Of a stretch of 64,000 nucleotides of DNA, positions 37,199 through 45,596 are shown piece after piece. Under the pieces are notes generated by a model. The model saw nothing but the letters and a program-made list of their open reading frames with translations, was not told where the DNA came from and did no database searches. The translations under genes were made by a program, and so were the position numbers. The stretch's first letter is position 1, and each line of letters opens with the position of its first letter. This DNA comes from Streptomyces bikiniensis (lineage in GTDB: Bacteria > Actinomycetota > Actinomycetes > Streptomycetales > Streptomycetaceae): positions 1-64,000 of the forward strand of contig JNWL01000018.1 of NCBI GenBank assembly GCA_000716465.1. The letters run 5' to 3'.

Positions 37199-38407
37199 AT
37201 GGACAACTACTTCACCAGCCGGCTGCATCGCGAGCTCAGGGAGACGGTCCGGGACTTCGCGGAGCGTGAGGTCCGGCCGCGGATAGCCGAGATGGAGGCC
37301 TCCCGGACCGTCCACCACGAGCTGTCCCGCATGATCGCCGAGCAGGGCTGGCTGGGCGCGACGATCAGCCCCGAGTACGGCGGCATGGGCGCGGGCCACC
37401 TGGCCAAGACCATCATCATCGAGGAGCTCTCCCGGGTCAGCGGCGCCATGGGCGCCATGGTCCAGGCCTCCCAGCTGGGCACCGCCAAGATCGTCCACTT
37501 CGGCAGCGACGAGCAGCGCAAGACCTGGCTCCCGGCGATCGCCGCCGGCGAGTGCCTGCCGACCATCGCGGTCACCGAGCCCGACGCCGGCGGCCACGTC
37601 CTCGGCATGAGCGCCAGCGCGGTCCGGGACGGCGACGACTACATCCTCAACGGCAGCAAGGTCTACGTCGGCAACAGCCACGTGGGCGATCTGCACGGCG
37701 TCGTGGTCAGGACCGGTCCCGGCTCGAAAGGCCTCAGTGCGTTTCTGGTCGAATCCGATCGACCGGGTTTCAGGACCGGTCCGCAGCAGACGGCCATGGG
37801 CCTCCACGGCTTCAGCTTCGGCGAGCTGATCTTCGAGAACTGCCGGGTGCCGGCCGCCAACCGGCTCGGTGACGAGGGCGACGGCCTCTCCGTCGCGTAC
37901 TCCTCCAGCGTGCTGTACGGGCGGGCCAACCTCACCGCCGTCTCCCTCGGCATCCACCAGGCGATCCTGGAGGAGACCACCCGCTTCGCCTCCGAGCGCA
38001 TCCGCTACGGGAAGCCGCTCCACAACCTCCCCACGGTGAAGCTGAAGCTGGGCCAGATGCAGTCCCGGCTGATGACCGCCCGCCTTGCCGCGTACCACGC
38101 TGTGCACCTGCTCGACCAGGGCCTCTCCTGCGACGCCGAGCTGATGAACGCCAAGCTCGTCAACGTCGAGTCGGCGATCGACTCCGGTCGCAACGCCATG
38201 GAGATCCACGCCGCCGCCGGCCTCTTCACGGACCGGGCCATCGAGCGGTACCTCCGGGACGCGCACCACATCTTCGCCCCCGCCGGGACCTCCGACATCC
38301 AGCTCCTGCGTCTCGCCGAGGTCGCCCTCGGCCAGGACAAGGGCAGCTGGTCGGAGCGGCTGTCCGAGCTGGTCCGCACGCCGGAGCCGGAGCCGCTGCC
38401 CGTCTGA
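37199..38407 (+). CDS. Acyl-CoA dehydrogenase family protein lacking the usual catalytic Glu
   Basis: This 402-residue flavoprotein has the acyl-CoA dehydrogenase fold: an N-terminal helical domain (GWLGATISPEYGGMG), a central beta domain (TIAVTEPDAGGHVLG, NGSKVYVGNSHVGD) and a C-terminal four-helix bundle (RIRYGKPLHNLPTVK). In most family members the base is Glu in an IYEGTS-like motif; here the equivalent reads IFAPAGTSDIQ. The alternative isovaleryl-type position (LERL) reads LYGRANL. Neither offers a Glu, so it may not catalyse standard alpha-beta dehydrogenation. Similar variants occur in antibiotic pathways as oxidases or hydroxylases. It is a single gene; the substrate is unknown. Confidence 0.85.
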   Translation: MDNYFTSRLHRELRETVRDFAEREVRPRIAEMEASRTVHHELSRMIAEQGWLGATISPEYGGMGAGHLAKTIIIEELSRVSGAMGAMVQASQLGTAKIVHFGSDEQRKTWLPAIAAGECLPTIAVTEPDAGGHVLGMSASAVRDGDDYILNGSKVYVGNSHVGDLHGVVVRTGPGSKGLSAFLVESDRPGFRTGPQQTAMGLHGFSFGELIFENCRVPAANRLGDEGDGLSVAYSSSVLYGRANLTAVSLGIHQAILEETTRFASERIRYGKPLHNLPTVKLKLGQMQSRLMTARLAAYHAVHLLDQGLSCDAELMNAKLVNVESAIDSGRNAMEIHAAAGLFTDRAIERYLRDAHHIFAPAGTSDIQLLRLAEVALGQDKGSWSERLSELVRTPEPEPLPV

Positions 38408-38478
38408 CCAGCCGATCCCCTGACCCGCTGACCAGCTGACCAGCCGATCCCCTGATCCCCTGATCCACTGATCCGTGA
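38404..38478. repeat. Short tandem repeats after the acyl-CoA dehydrogenase
   Basis: Units of CTGACCAG, CTGATCCC and CCGATCCC recur about nine times in 75 bases, including two copies of CTGACCAGCCGATCCCCTGA (38404-38423 and 38436-38455). This has no coding meaning; it probably arose by slippage in the 3' untranslated stretch. Confidence 0.7.
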
Positions 38479-38490
38479 TCGGTTCCGGAA

Positions 38491-38534
38491 GGTCCGGGGC
38501 CCGGTACGGCCGTCGCCGTACCGGGCCCCGGACC
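38491..38534. terminator. 20-bp perfect hairpin terminator
   Basis: The arm 38491-38510 (GGTCCGGGGCCCGGTACGGC) is fully complementary to 38515-38534, with a CGTC loop. It separates the acyl-CoA dehydrogenase from the convergent conservon operon and can stop both. Confidence 0.85.
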
Positions 38535-38559
38535 CCTGGCCGTCGTCGGGCGGCCGCGG

Positions 38560-39132
38560 TCAGAGCGTGCCGTCCTCGCGGCGGTGGATCTGCTCCACCA
38601 GCTCCGCGGCCATCGCCTTGATCGTCTCCAGGCCGGCCCGGCCCCACGGGCGCACGTCGGTGTCGACCACGCAGATGGTGCCGAGCGCGACCCCGGTGCG
38701 GTCGATCAGCGGCGCGCCCATGTAGGAGCGGATGCCGATCTCGTCCACGACCGGGTTGCCCGCGAAGCGCGGGTAGTCGCAGACGTCCTCCAGGACGAGC
38801 GCCTTGCGCCGCACCACCACGTGCGGGCAGTAGCCGTGGTCGCGGGCCATGAAGCGGCCGACGCCGCCCCCGCCCGCGGCCGCGGCGCCCAGGTCGCTGC
38901 CGGAGTGGGTGCCCTCGGGGGTGTGCAGGCCCGCGAAGAACTGCCGGTTCTCGTCGATGAAGTTGACCATCGAGAACGGGGCGCCGGTCATCTCGGCGAG
39001 CCGGTGCGCGAAGTCGTCGAACACCGGCTCCGGCCGCTCTCCGAGACCGAGTTCGCGCAGCCGCCGCACCCGGGCCGGCGCGTCCTTGTCGTTCGGGGTC
39101 AGCAGGAGGTGACCGGTCGGGTCGTAGGTCAT
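38560..39132 (-). CDS. GAF domain protein coupled to the conservon
   Basis: This protein of 190 residues starts at ATG 39132, overlapping the stop of the GTPase gene (ATGA). One GAF domain spans about residues 35-180 (GAPFSMVNFIDENRQFFAG, YCPHVVVRRKALVLEDV, IRSYMGAPLIDRTGVALGTICVVD). No kinase, HTH or transmembrane segment is present. GAF domains bind small ligands or chromophores; here translational coupling suggests it feeds into, or is controlled by, the CvnD GTPase. Confidence 0.82.
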   Translation of the reverse strand: MTYDPTGHLLLTPNDKDAPARVRRLRELGLGERPEPVFDDFAHRLAEMTGAPFSMVNFIDENRQFFAGLHTPEGTHSGSDLGAAAAGGGGVGRFMARDHGYCPHVVVRRKALVLEDVCDYPRFAGNPVVDEIGIRSYMGAPLIDRTGVALGTICVVDTDVRPWGRAGLETIKAMAAELVEQIHRREDGTL

Positions 39133-39752
39133 GGCGTGGCTCCGTAGCTCGGCACGGTGTCCGGGATGGTGGTGAGCAGGTACTGGACGAGGGTCAGCAG
39201 GGTGCTGATGCCGGAGCTGGAGATCCGGGCGTCGCAGAGGACGACCGGGACCTCCGGATCGAGGTCGAGCGCGGCCCGCACCTCGTCCGGCTCGTAGCGG
39301 TGGGCGCCGTCGAACTCGTTGATCGCGACGACGAAGCGGATCCCGCGCCGCTCGAAGAAGTCGACGGCGGCGAAGCACTCCTGGAGCCTGCGGGTGTCGG
39401 CGAGGACGACCGCCCCGAGCGCTCCCTCGGAGAGCTCGTCCCACATGAACCAGAAGCGCTCCTGGCCGGGGGTGCCGAAGAGGTACAGCACGTGGTTGTT
39501 GTCGAGCGTGATGCGGCCGAAGTCCATGGCGACGGTGGTCGTGGTCTTGGACTCCACGCCCTCCAGACTGTCGGTGGCCGCGCTGACCGAGGTCAGCAGC
39601 TCCTCGGTGCTCAGCGGTTCGATCTCGCTGACGGCGCCCACGAGGGTCGTCTTGCCCACGCCGAAGCCGCCCGCCACCAGGATCTTGACCGCGGTGGGGA
39701 AGGAGTCGGCCGCGAAGCCCTCGTGGCGCTCAGAGACGTTGTCGTAGGCCAT
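39129..39752 (-). CDS. cvnD: Conservon Ras-like GTPase CvnD
   Basis: This 207-residue MglA/Ras-type GTPase has the P-loop GGFGVGKTT, switch region TTVAMDFGRITL, G3-like FGTPGQERFWFMW (Gly in place of the usual Asp) and G4-like NEFD in place of NKxD, all usual in the conservon branch. It starts inside the end of cvnC (23-base overlap). In Streptomyces such GTPases work with CvnA-C as a membrane-associated complex compared to eukaryotic G-protein signalling. Confidence 0.92.
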   Translation of the reverse strand: MAYDNVSERHEGFAADSFPTAVKILVAGGFGVGKTTLVGAVSEIEPLSTEELLTSVSAATDSLEGVESKTTTTVAMDFGRITLDNNHVLYLFGTPGQERFWFMWDELSEGALGAVVLADTRRLQECFAAVDFFERRGIRFVVAINEFDGAHRYEPDEVRAALDLDPEVPVVLCDARISSSGISTLLTLVQYLLTTIPDTVPSYGATP

Positions 39753-40101
39753 CGAGCACTGCCTCCAGCAAGGAACGGTCGGTTGGGTTGGCGTGGAACC
39801 GGGGCGCCCGGGCGGTGAGCGCCCCGCAGTCCACGAGGTCGGAGAGCAGGACCTTGGTGACGACGGCCGGGAGCCTCAAGTGCGCCGCCACCTCGGCCAC
39901 CGAGGTGGGCCCGTCGCACAGCCCGAGGGCCAGGCTGTGCTCGGGCCCCATGTGCGCCTGGGGGGACGAACCGGTCGCCATCACCATCGACAGCAGGTCG
40001 AGGGCGGTGGTGGGCCTGGTCCGGCCGCCGCTGACGGTGTACGGGCGGATGAGCCGGCCGGCCGCGTCGTCGAGCCAGGGTCCTTCCTGAGGGGACGTCA
40101 C
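39730..40101 (-). CDS. cvnC: Conservon DUF742 protein CvnC
   Basis: This protein of 123 residues starts at GTG 40101, three bases after the cvnB stop. It shows the DUF742 pattern: LIRPYTVSGGRTRP, then a winged-helix-like region (CDGPTSVAEVAAHLRLP, VVTKVLLSDLVDCGAL). It bridges the roadblock protein and GTPase in conservons; DNA binding has been proposed for the fold but is not shown here. Confidence 0.9.
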   Translation of the reverse strand: MTSPQEGPWLDDAAGRLIRPYTVSGGRTRPTTALDLLSMVMATGSSPQAHMGPEHSLALGLCDGPTSVAEVAAHLRLPAVVTKVLLSDLVDCGALTARAPRFHANPTDRSLLEAVLDGLRQRL

Positions 40102-40103
40102 GG

Positions 40104-40538
40104 TTACTGCCCGAAGCCGCCGAGGGCGCCGGCGGCCTGCCGGGCGGGAGTGACCAGGTACGGCCGGACGCTCTTCACGAGCATCGCCATCTCGTAGCCG
40201 AGGACGGCGGCGTCCGCCTCGCGCCCGGCGAGGACGGCCAGGCAGGTGCCGGAGCCGGCGGTGGAGACGAACAGGAGGGTGGAGTCCAGCTCCACGACCA
40301 CCTGGCGGACCTCGCCGCCGTCGCCGAAGCGGGCACCCGCGCTCCGGCCGAGCGAGTACAGGCCGGAGGCGAGCGCCGCCATGTGGTCGGCGGCGTCGGG
40401 GTCGAGTCCGTGGACGGATTTGACGAGGCCGTCGGAGGAGAGCAGAACGGCGTTGCGGGTGTACGGGACCCGCTGGACCAGTCCGCTCAGCAGCCAGTCG
40501 AGGTCCGAGGAATGGCCGGTCGGCGCATTGCTCGCCAT
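40104..40538 (-). CDS. cvnB: Conservon roadblock/LC7 protein CvnB
   Basis: This 144-residue roadblock/LC7 domain protein (LDWLLSGLVQRVPYTRNAVLLSSDGLV and FVSTAGSGTCLAVLAG are the family blocks, given in part) starts at ATG 40538 behind AAGGAG. Roadblock proteins usually dimerise and regulate the partner GTPase, here CvnD. It starts eight bases after the cvnA stop. Confidence 0.9.
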   Translation of the reverse strand: MASNAPTGHSSDLDWLLSGLVQRVPYTRNAVLLSSDGLVKSVHGLDPDAADHMAALASGLYSLGRSAGARFGDGGEVRQVVVELDSTLLFVSTAGSGTCLAVLAGREADAAVLGYEMAMLVKSVRPYLVTPARQAAGALGGFGQ

Positions 40539-40545
40539 GGTGCAT

Positions 40546-42507
40546 CTACTCCTTGTGGGCGTCGCCGGGACGCGGCGACTCATGGGGGGCGGGCTGGGAT
40601 TCGGCGAGGCCGATACCGCGCTGGAACGCGGCCATCAGACCCGGGTCGTGCAGGGCGTGCTCCTCGGTCCTGCGGGCCGCGGGCTCCTCCCGCAGCTGCG
40701 GGACGAGGTGCTCCTGCGCGCGCCGCTTGGGGAGCAGGGGCCTGCCGTTGTCCTCGGCGGGGGGTGCCGGGGGCAGCGGCGCGACCAGGGAGGCCGGCGG
40801 GCCCGGGTGCCCGGTGTCGGCCGGACGGTCCGGGGCCGCGGGGGCGTGGCCGGTGTCCCCGTAGCCGCCGGTCGACACGGTCGTACGGGGGTACGCGTAC
40901 GAGCCGGTGGCGGAGGCCTCCTCGTGGCGGGTGTCGGCCCGCTCCGGGGAGGGCGCGGACGCCGGTGCGTGCGGGACGGACGCTCCGTTCGCCGCTGCGG
41001 GCGCGGGGGCCTGCGGGTGGGACGGGGCGGCGGGGGACGGGACCTGGTGGGACGGGGCCCCGGCCGGTACGGGAGCCGGGTGCCGGCCCGGGTCCGGTGC
41101 GTGGGCCGGGGTGTGGCCCGGGGTCCGGTCCGGTGCGGGCTGCGGGGCCGTGACCGCGGGCTGGGCCGGGGGCTGGGGCTGCAGCTGCACCTGGCCGGGC
41201 GGGATGGCCGAGGATCCGGCGGTCGCGGCGGTCTGGCGCTCGTGCTGGGCGAGGCCCTCCGGGTCGGCGCCGAGGAGGCCCTGCGGGAGGACGAGCACGG
41301 CCTGGACTCCGCCGTAGATGTTGGACTGGAGGCGTACGGCGATGCCGTGCCGCCGGGCGAGGGCCGAGACGACGAAGAGTCCGATGCGACCGTCCTGGAG
41401 CAGGTGCGAGACGTTGACCTGGTCGGGGTCGGCGAGCAGGGCGTTCATCTTGTTCTGCTCGGCGGCGGGCATGCCGAGGCCGCGGTCCTCGACCTCGATC
41501 GCGAGGCCCGCCGTGACGTACTGGGCGCGCAGCAGCACCGTGGTGTGCGGCGCGGAGAACAGCGTCGCGTTCTCGACGAGTTCGGCGAGGAGGTGGATGA
41601 CGTCGGCCACGGCATGGCCCCGCAGCGTACCGTCGATCGGGGGTACGAGCTTCACGCGCGGGTACTGCTCGACCTCGGCGATGGAGGAGCGGAGCACCTC
41701 GGTCATGGTGACCGGGTTCGACCACTGGCGGCGGGAGATGGCGCCGCCGAGCACGGCGAGGTTCTCGGCGTGGCGGCGGATGCGGGTGGCCAGGTGGTCG
41801 ACGTGGAACAGGCCCTTGAGCAGCTCCGGGTCCTCGACCTCGTTCTCCAGTTCGTCCAGGAGCTGGATCTCGCGGTGGACCAGGGACTGGAGGCGCCGGG
41901 CGAGGTTGACGAAGACCTCGACCTTCTGCTCGTTCCCGACGCTGCTGGAGAGCCGGGACGCCTGCACGACGGCCGCCACGGCGGCCTCGTGAGAACGCGT
42001 CAGTTCCTGTGTGAGGAGGTCGAATTCGTCACCTGGGGCGGACGCGGCCGGCGGGGCGGGCCGGGGCGGGATCCCCTCTCCCCTGCGCAGTTGTTCGACG
42101 ATCGCGCGCAGTTCGCTCTGGCCGCGGGCGCTGGTGCGGCGCAGGGCGTTGCAGCGGTCGAGGACCGCCTTGGCGGCACGGTCGGCGCCGAGCGCGGCGG
42201 CCGCGACGGAGGCGACGGTGAGGGCGGCGGCGCCGGTGAGGGCGGCCCAGAGGCCGGGGGTGGGGGTGGCTCCGGTGGAGCGGATGGTGAAGAGGACGGC
42301 CGCCGCGCCGCCGAGGGCCACCGCGACGGCGGGGAGGACCGAGGTGCGCAGGAGTTGGGGACGTATGCGGGCTTCCGCGGGGAGCGGCGCGGGGGGCTGC
42401 GCCGTGGGGTTGCTGCCGTTACCGGTGGCGGAGCGGGCGCCGGGCCGGCCGTGCCGCCCTCCCTCGCGTCGGTCGGAACGCGAGGAGGGTGCGCGAAGTT
42501 GAGACAT
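40546..42507 (-). CDS. cvnA: Conservon sensor-kinase-like protein CvnA
   Basis: This 653-residue protein has a cytoplasmic Arg-rich start, two transmembrane helices (about 52-75 and 83-105) with a short loop, a coiled segment, and a histidine-kinase-like ATPase region with N-box HLLAELVENATLFSAPHT, G1 VEDRGLGM and IGLFVVSALARRHG. About 240 Pro/Ala-rich residues at the C terminus are probably unstructured. Conservon CvnA proteins have weak or no classical phosphorylation activity and anchor the complex. The region near residue 245 (HAENLAVLGG) is the usual H-box equivalent. First gene of the five-gene unit. Confidence 0.9.
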   Translation of the reverse strand: MSQLRAPSSRSDRREGGRHGRPGARSATGNGSNPTAQPPAPLPAEARIRPQLLRTSVLPAVAVALGGAAAVLFTIRSTGATPTPGLWAALTGAAALTVASVAAAALGADRAAKAVLDRCNALRRTSARGQSELRAIVEQLRRGEGIPPRPAPPAASAPGDEFDLLTQELTRSHEAAVAAVVQASRLSSSVGNEQKVEVFVNLARRLQSLVHREIQLLDELENEVEDPELLKGLFHVDHLATRIRRHAENLAVLGGAISRRQWSNPVTMTEVLRSSIAEVEQYPRVKLVPPIDGTLRGHAVADVIHLLAELVENATLFSAPHTTVLLRAQYVTAGLAIEVEDRGLGMPAAEQNKMNALLADPDQVNVSHLLQDGRIGLFVVSALARRHGIAVRLQSNIYGGVQAVLVLPQGLLGADPEGLAQHERQTAATAGSSAIPPGQVQLQPQPPAQPAVTAPQPAPDRTPGHTPAHAPDPGRHPAPVPAGAPSHQVPSPAAPSHPQAPAPAAANGASVPHAPASAPSPERADTRHEEASATGSYAYPRTTVSTGGYGDTGHAPAAPDRPADTGHPGPPASLVAPLPPAPPAEDNGRPLLPKRRAQEHLVPQLREEPAARRTEEHALHDPGLMAAFQRGIGLAESQPAPHESPRPGDAHKE

Positions 42508-43201
42508 GAGTGTCCTTGGTACGTGCCCAGGAGTCGGCGTACTGCGGGGAGGGTGCTGGGGGCGTGCTGGGTGTTCTACCGGGGCGGACTGGAGCGGGCG
42601 TCTACGGGTCGTCTACGGGGTCGTCTACGGGGGGCGGGATGAGCCTACCGATGATCATCAACCACACACTGTAGTCGTCAACCGTTCATGTGCGGTGCGC
42701 AGTTGGCAAACTTACCCGTAGAGCGACCCCGTCTGGTATCGCCCCTCGCACAACAGGCCGAGAACGGTCGGCCGAAAGTCGTCGTCGTGGCGCGGAGTGA
42801 TCGACGGGGAGCGGGAGCGGAGGAGGGCGGAGGCGTCCTCGCGCCTCCGCCCTCCACGGAAATCGCTCCCGACCGGAATCCCCCGGCGGTGATGCGGACC
42901 CGTCCGGCTCCACAAGGGTGCACCGCCCTCCGGCACCGCCGGTACGCATCCGCGAACGACGCCCTCCGGCCTCCGGCCGGCGCTCGTGCCGGTGGCCGGA
43001 TCCACGCGCTCGACGGCGTCGGCCACGGGGGCGCATCACGTGGAGTGAGGGCCTCGGAGGTGAGGGGGCCGTCGTACGGTGTCCTGCGGATGGGGCCGCG
43101 CACGTGGACGAAGCGCTGTCCGGGGCGTTCTCAGAGGCGCACGCCGGCGGGCGGCCGGGGGCGCGTCGCGTGCCCGGCGACGGCATGAAGGGAAGGGGTC
43201 C
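42508..43201. promoter_or_regulatory. Divergent regulatory region upstream of the conservon
   Basis: This is a 694-base gap. At 42601-42632 there are three tandem copies of TCTACGGGG(TCG). At 42650-42659 lies the palindrome GATGATCATC, and nearby is a relatively AT-rich stretch (42640-42720) with TTGACG on the minus strand (42675-42680) that could be the -35 box of cvnA. From 42720 to 43190 I see no gene or clear element; GGAAGGGG at 43191 is the ribosome site of the next gene. Confidence 0.45.
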
Positions 43202-43792
43202 ATGACTGCGGTGGGCGCGATGCTGGAGGAGCTCGGGGTCCTCGACCCGCTGACCGCCGAGGGGGCGGCGGCGCGGTTCTCGGCCCGGGGATGGGCGCCC
43301 GGGGGCAGGCCCCGTGACGGCGTGGAGACCTCGTGGGACAAGGACGGCGTCGGGGCCTGGATCCGGACGTCCGGCGGCGGGGTGGTCAGCGTCTCGTTCG
43401 CCGTCTGGATCCGGGACGTCGACGAGTCGGGCTACTTCGACGACGTGGAGGCCGTCCACGAGGAGGGGGAGCGGGTCCTCGCCGGCTTCCTCCCCGAGAT
43501 CGAGGGCTCCTCCTTCGCCGGCCGGCTCGCCGAGGTCGGGCGAACGGCGAAGGACGGGGACGGGGACGAGGGCGAGGGCGGGGGCGAAGACGGGGACGAG
43601 GACGAGTTCGTCGCGCTGAAGAGGTGGGCTCTCGACGGCCGGACCCTGACCGCCGGCCTGGTCCAGCACGACACGGACCTCCCGGTCATGGTCGTGGTGG
43701 CTCTGAGTCCGCCCCGGCACGTGCCGGGTGCCGCGGATCGACGGCGGCGGCCACGGGCGGCCCTCCCCGCCCGTCGCCGGAGGCCGGGGTGA
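43202..43792 (+). CDS. Hypothetical protein, acidic insert
   Basis: This protein of 196 residues starts at ATG 43202 with GGAAGGGG immediately upstream. No family was recognised. The N terminus (MLEELGVLDPLTAEGAAARFSARGW, given in part) looks like small streptomycete proteins near toxin-immunity loci. A strikingly acidic run of Asp/Glu/Gly at about residues 118-137 splits the fold, and the C terminus becomes Arg/Pro-rich, where it may have run past its ancestral stop. Overlap with the next gene (GTGA) suggests a two-gene unit. Confidence 0.6.
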   Translation: MTAVGAMLEELGVLDPLTAEGAAARFSARGWAPGGRPRDGVETSWDKDGVGAWIRTSGGGVVSVSFAVWIRDVDESGYFDDVEAVHEEGERVLAGFLPEIEGSSFAGRLAEVGRTAKDGDGDEGEGGGEDGDEDEFVALKRWALDGRTLTAGLVQHDTDLPVMVVVALSPPRHVPGAADRRRRPRAALPARRRRPG

Positions 43793-44190
43793 AGCCGATC
43801 GGCTTCTACCGGGAGATGGACGCGCACTACGACGCGGCCTGGGGCGGGCCCGTCCCCGCGCCCGAATCGGGCGGGGGGAGGTACCCGGTCGGGGAACTGG
43901 CCGACTACCTCGCCTCCGGCCACCCGCTCCTCGACGTCACCGAGCTCACGACCGACGTCATCGGCGGCGCGTTCCGCGTCCCGGGCGGTTCGTCCGTGCT
44001 CACCGACGGCGCGTTCGTCTGGCGTGCGGACCTGGCGAAGTACGTCGAGCGGTACCGGATCGCCCTTCCCGGGGACTTCCTGCGCGCCGCCCGCGAGAAC
44101 GGGTTCCGCGTCCCCCCGGCCGACTACGGGGTCCTTCTCCCGCTCTCGGTCGAGGTGAGCGGCCTGCTGGGGTTCCGGCCCCGCTCCTGA
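43789..44190 (+). CDS. Hypothetical protein, partner of the preceding gene
   Basis: This protein of 133 residues starts at GTG 43789 in a GTGA overlap. It begins with KPIGFYREMDAHYDAAWGG and continues with PVGELADYLASGHPLLDVTELTTD and FVWRADLAKYVERYRIALPGDF (each given in part). It is probably a small alpha/beta protein. No signal peptide or motif was recognised. Composition fits genuine coding. Coupling to the previous gene suggests they act together; an immunity-type role is possible but unsupported. Confidence 0.65.
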   Translation: MKPIGFYREMDAHYDAAWGGPVPAPESGGGRYPVGELADYLASGHPLLDVTELTTDVIGGAFRVPGGSSVLTDGAFVWRADLAKYVERYRIALPGDFLRAARENGFRVPPADYGVLLPLSVEVSGLLGFRPRS

Positions 44191-44228
44191 GGGGCGGGCC
44201 CGCCACGGGCCCGGCCCTCAGGACGGCG

Positions 44229-45428
44229 TCAGCGGTCCCCCGTGAGGTCGAGGTCGCCGCCGCGCGGCTCGGGCGCGGTCCCGACGGGCCGGGTGCGGCG
44301 CCACGGACGGACGAGGGGCCGGGAGATCCCGCGCCACCACGGGTCGGAGGGCAGCCTCCCGGCGGGTTCGAACGGCTCGCCGGGGCGGGGGAACGCCACC
44401 GCCTGGCCCGCCTCCCCGGCCGCGTCCCTCGTCCACTCCCCGGGCTCGGCCCACGGGTGCGGGGCGAGGTTGAAGGTGCCCCAGTGGATCGGCAGCAGCA
44501 CGCCGTGCGGGCGCCCGCCCTGGAGGTCGAGATGGGCGCGCAGGCCTTCGGCGGGGGTCATGTGTATGTCGGCCCAGAACTCCGAGTAGGCGCCGAGCTG
44601 GATCATGGTGGCGTCGAAGGGTCCGTGGTCCGCGCCGATGTCCCGGAAGCCGGAGAAGTACCCGGTGTCGCCGCTGTGGAAGACCCGGTGCTCGGGCCCC
44701 TCGGCGACCCAGGAGGCCCAGAGGGTGTGCTGCTTGTTGCGCAGGCCGCGGCCGCAGAAGTGGCGGGCGGGGGTGGCCGTGAGGCGCAGGTCGCCGATCT
44801 CCGTCGACTCGTTCCAGTCCAGTTCCCGCAGCCGGGAGGCCGGTACGCCCCAGTGCTCCAGGTGTGCGCCGACGCCGAGCGGCACCGCGAAGAGGGTGTC
44901 GGTGGTGGCGAGCTCCTTGATCGTCGGCAGGTCCAGGTGGTCGTAGTGGTCGTGCGAGATCACGACCGCGTCGACCGGGCCGAGCGCGGCGAGCGGGGCG
45001 GGCACCGGGTGGAGCCGCTTGGGGCCGGCGAACGGAAACGGGGAGCAGCGGTCGCCCCAGACCGGGTCGAACAGGACGCGGTGGCCGTCGATCTCCGCGA
45101 GGACGCCGGAGTGTCCCGTCCAGGTGAGGCGCAGGCCGGTGGCCGGGGGGCGTGCCAGGTCGGCCACGGTGGTGGGGTGGACGGGGATCGGGCCGGCGGG
45201 GGCCCTGCTCGCGCGGCCCTCCTTATCGAAGTAGACCTTGGCCAGCGCGACGGCGGAGCCGGACGGGCCCCGTCGCGCCTCCTCGGGGTTCTGAAAGATC
45301 CCGTTCCTGAAGTTCGGGGAGCGGCGGATGCGGGCGAGGCGCTCGCCGGCGGGTTCCGCGCCGAAGGACTCGGGGCGCGGCACGCGCGGCCGGGTCCCCG
45401 GTGAACGGTCTGGGCCTGTACCGGTCAC
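44229..45428 (-). CDS. MBL-fold metallo-hydrolase (NAPE-PLD/UlaG-like)
   Basis: This 399-residue metallo-beta-lactamase-fold hydrolase starts at GTG 45428, behind a perfect AGGAGGTCCT; the upstream ATG at 45458 lacks such a site. Metal motifs are ISHDHYDHLDLPT (HxHxDH) and HSGDTGYFSGF, with later metal His in PIHWGTFNL. The N-terminal block RRSPNFRNGIFQNP and overall length match NAPE-phospholipase-D-like members, so a phosphodiester of a lipid is a likely substrate. It stands alone, divergent from a TetR regulator that could control it. Confidence 0.88.
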   Translation of the reverse strand: MTGTGPDRSPGTRPRVPRPESFGAEPAGERLARIRRSPNFRNGIFQNPEEARRGPSGSAVALAKVYFDKEGRASRAPAGPIPVHPTTVADLARPPATGLRLTWTGHSGVLAEIDGHRVLFDPVWGDRCSPFPFAGPKRLHPVPAPLAALGPVDAVVISHDHYDHLDLPTIKELATTDTLFAVPLGVGAHLEHWGVPASRLRELDWNESTEIGDLRLTATPARHFCGRGLRNKQHTLWASWVAEGPEHRVFHSGDTGYFSGFRDIGADHGPFDATMIQLGAYSEFWADIHMTPAEGLRAHLDLQGGRPHGVLLPIHWGTFNLAPHPWAEPGEWTRDAAGEAGQAVAFPRPGEPFEPAGRLPSDPWWRGISRPLVRPWRRTRPVGTAPEPRGGDLDLTGDR

Positions 45429-45596
45429 AGGACCTCCTGATCTCTGGGGTCGTTCCATTATGGGCGGCCCGTGAGCGGAGGGACGGGGCGGTGCCGGCCC
45501 CGGCGGGCGGCGGCGACCACGGACGGTGCGGGGGCGCGTACGCGCCGGAGCCTTCTTTGATCATGCTCTTGTCATGTGCTGTGTAGGCTGCCGGGC

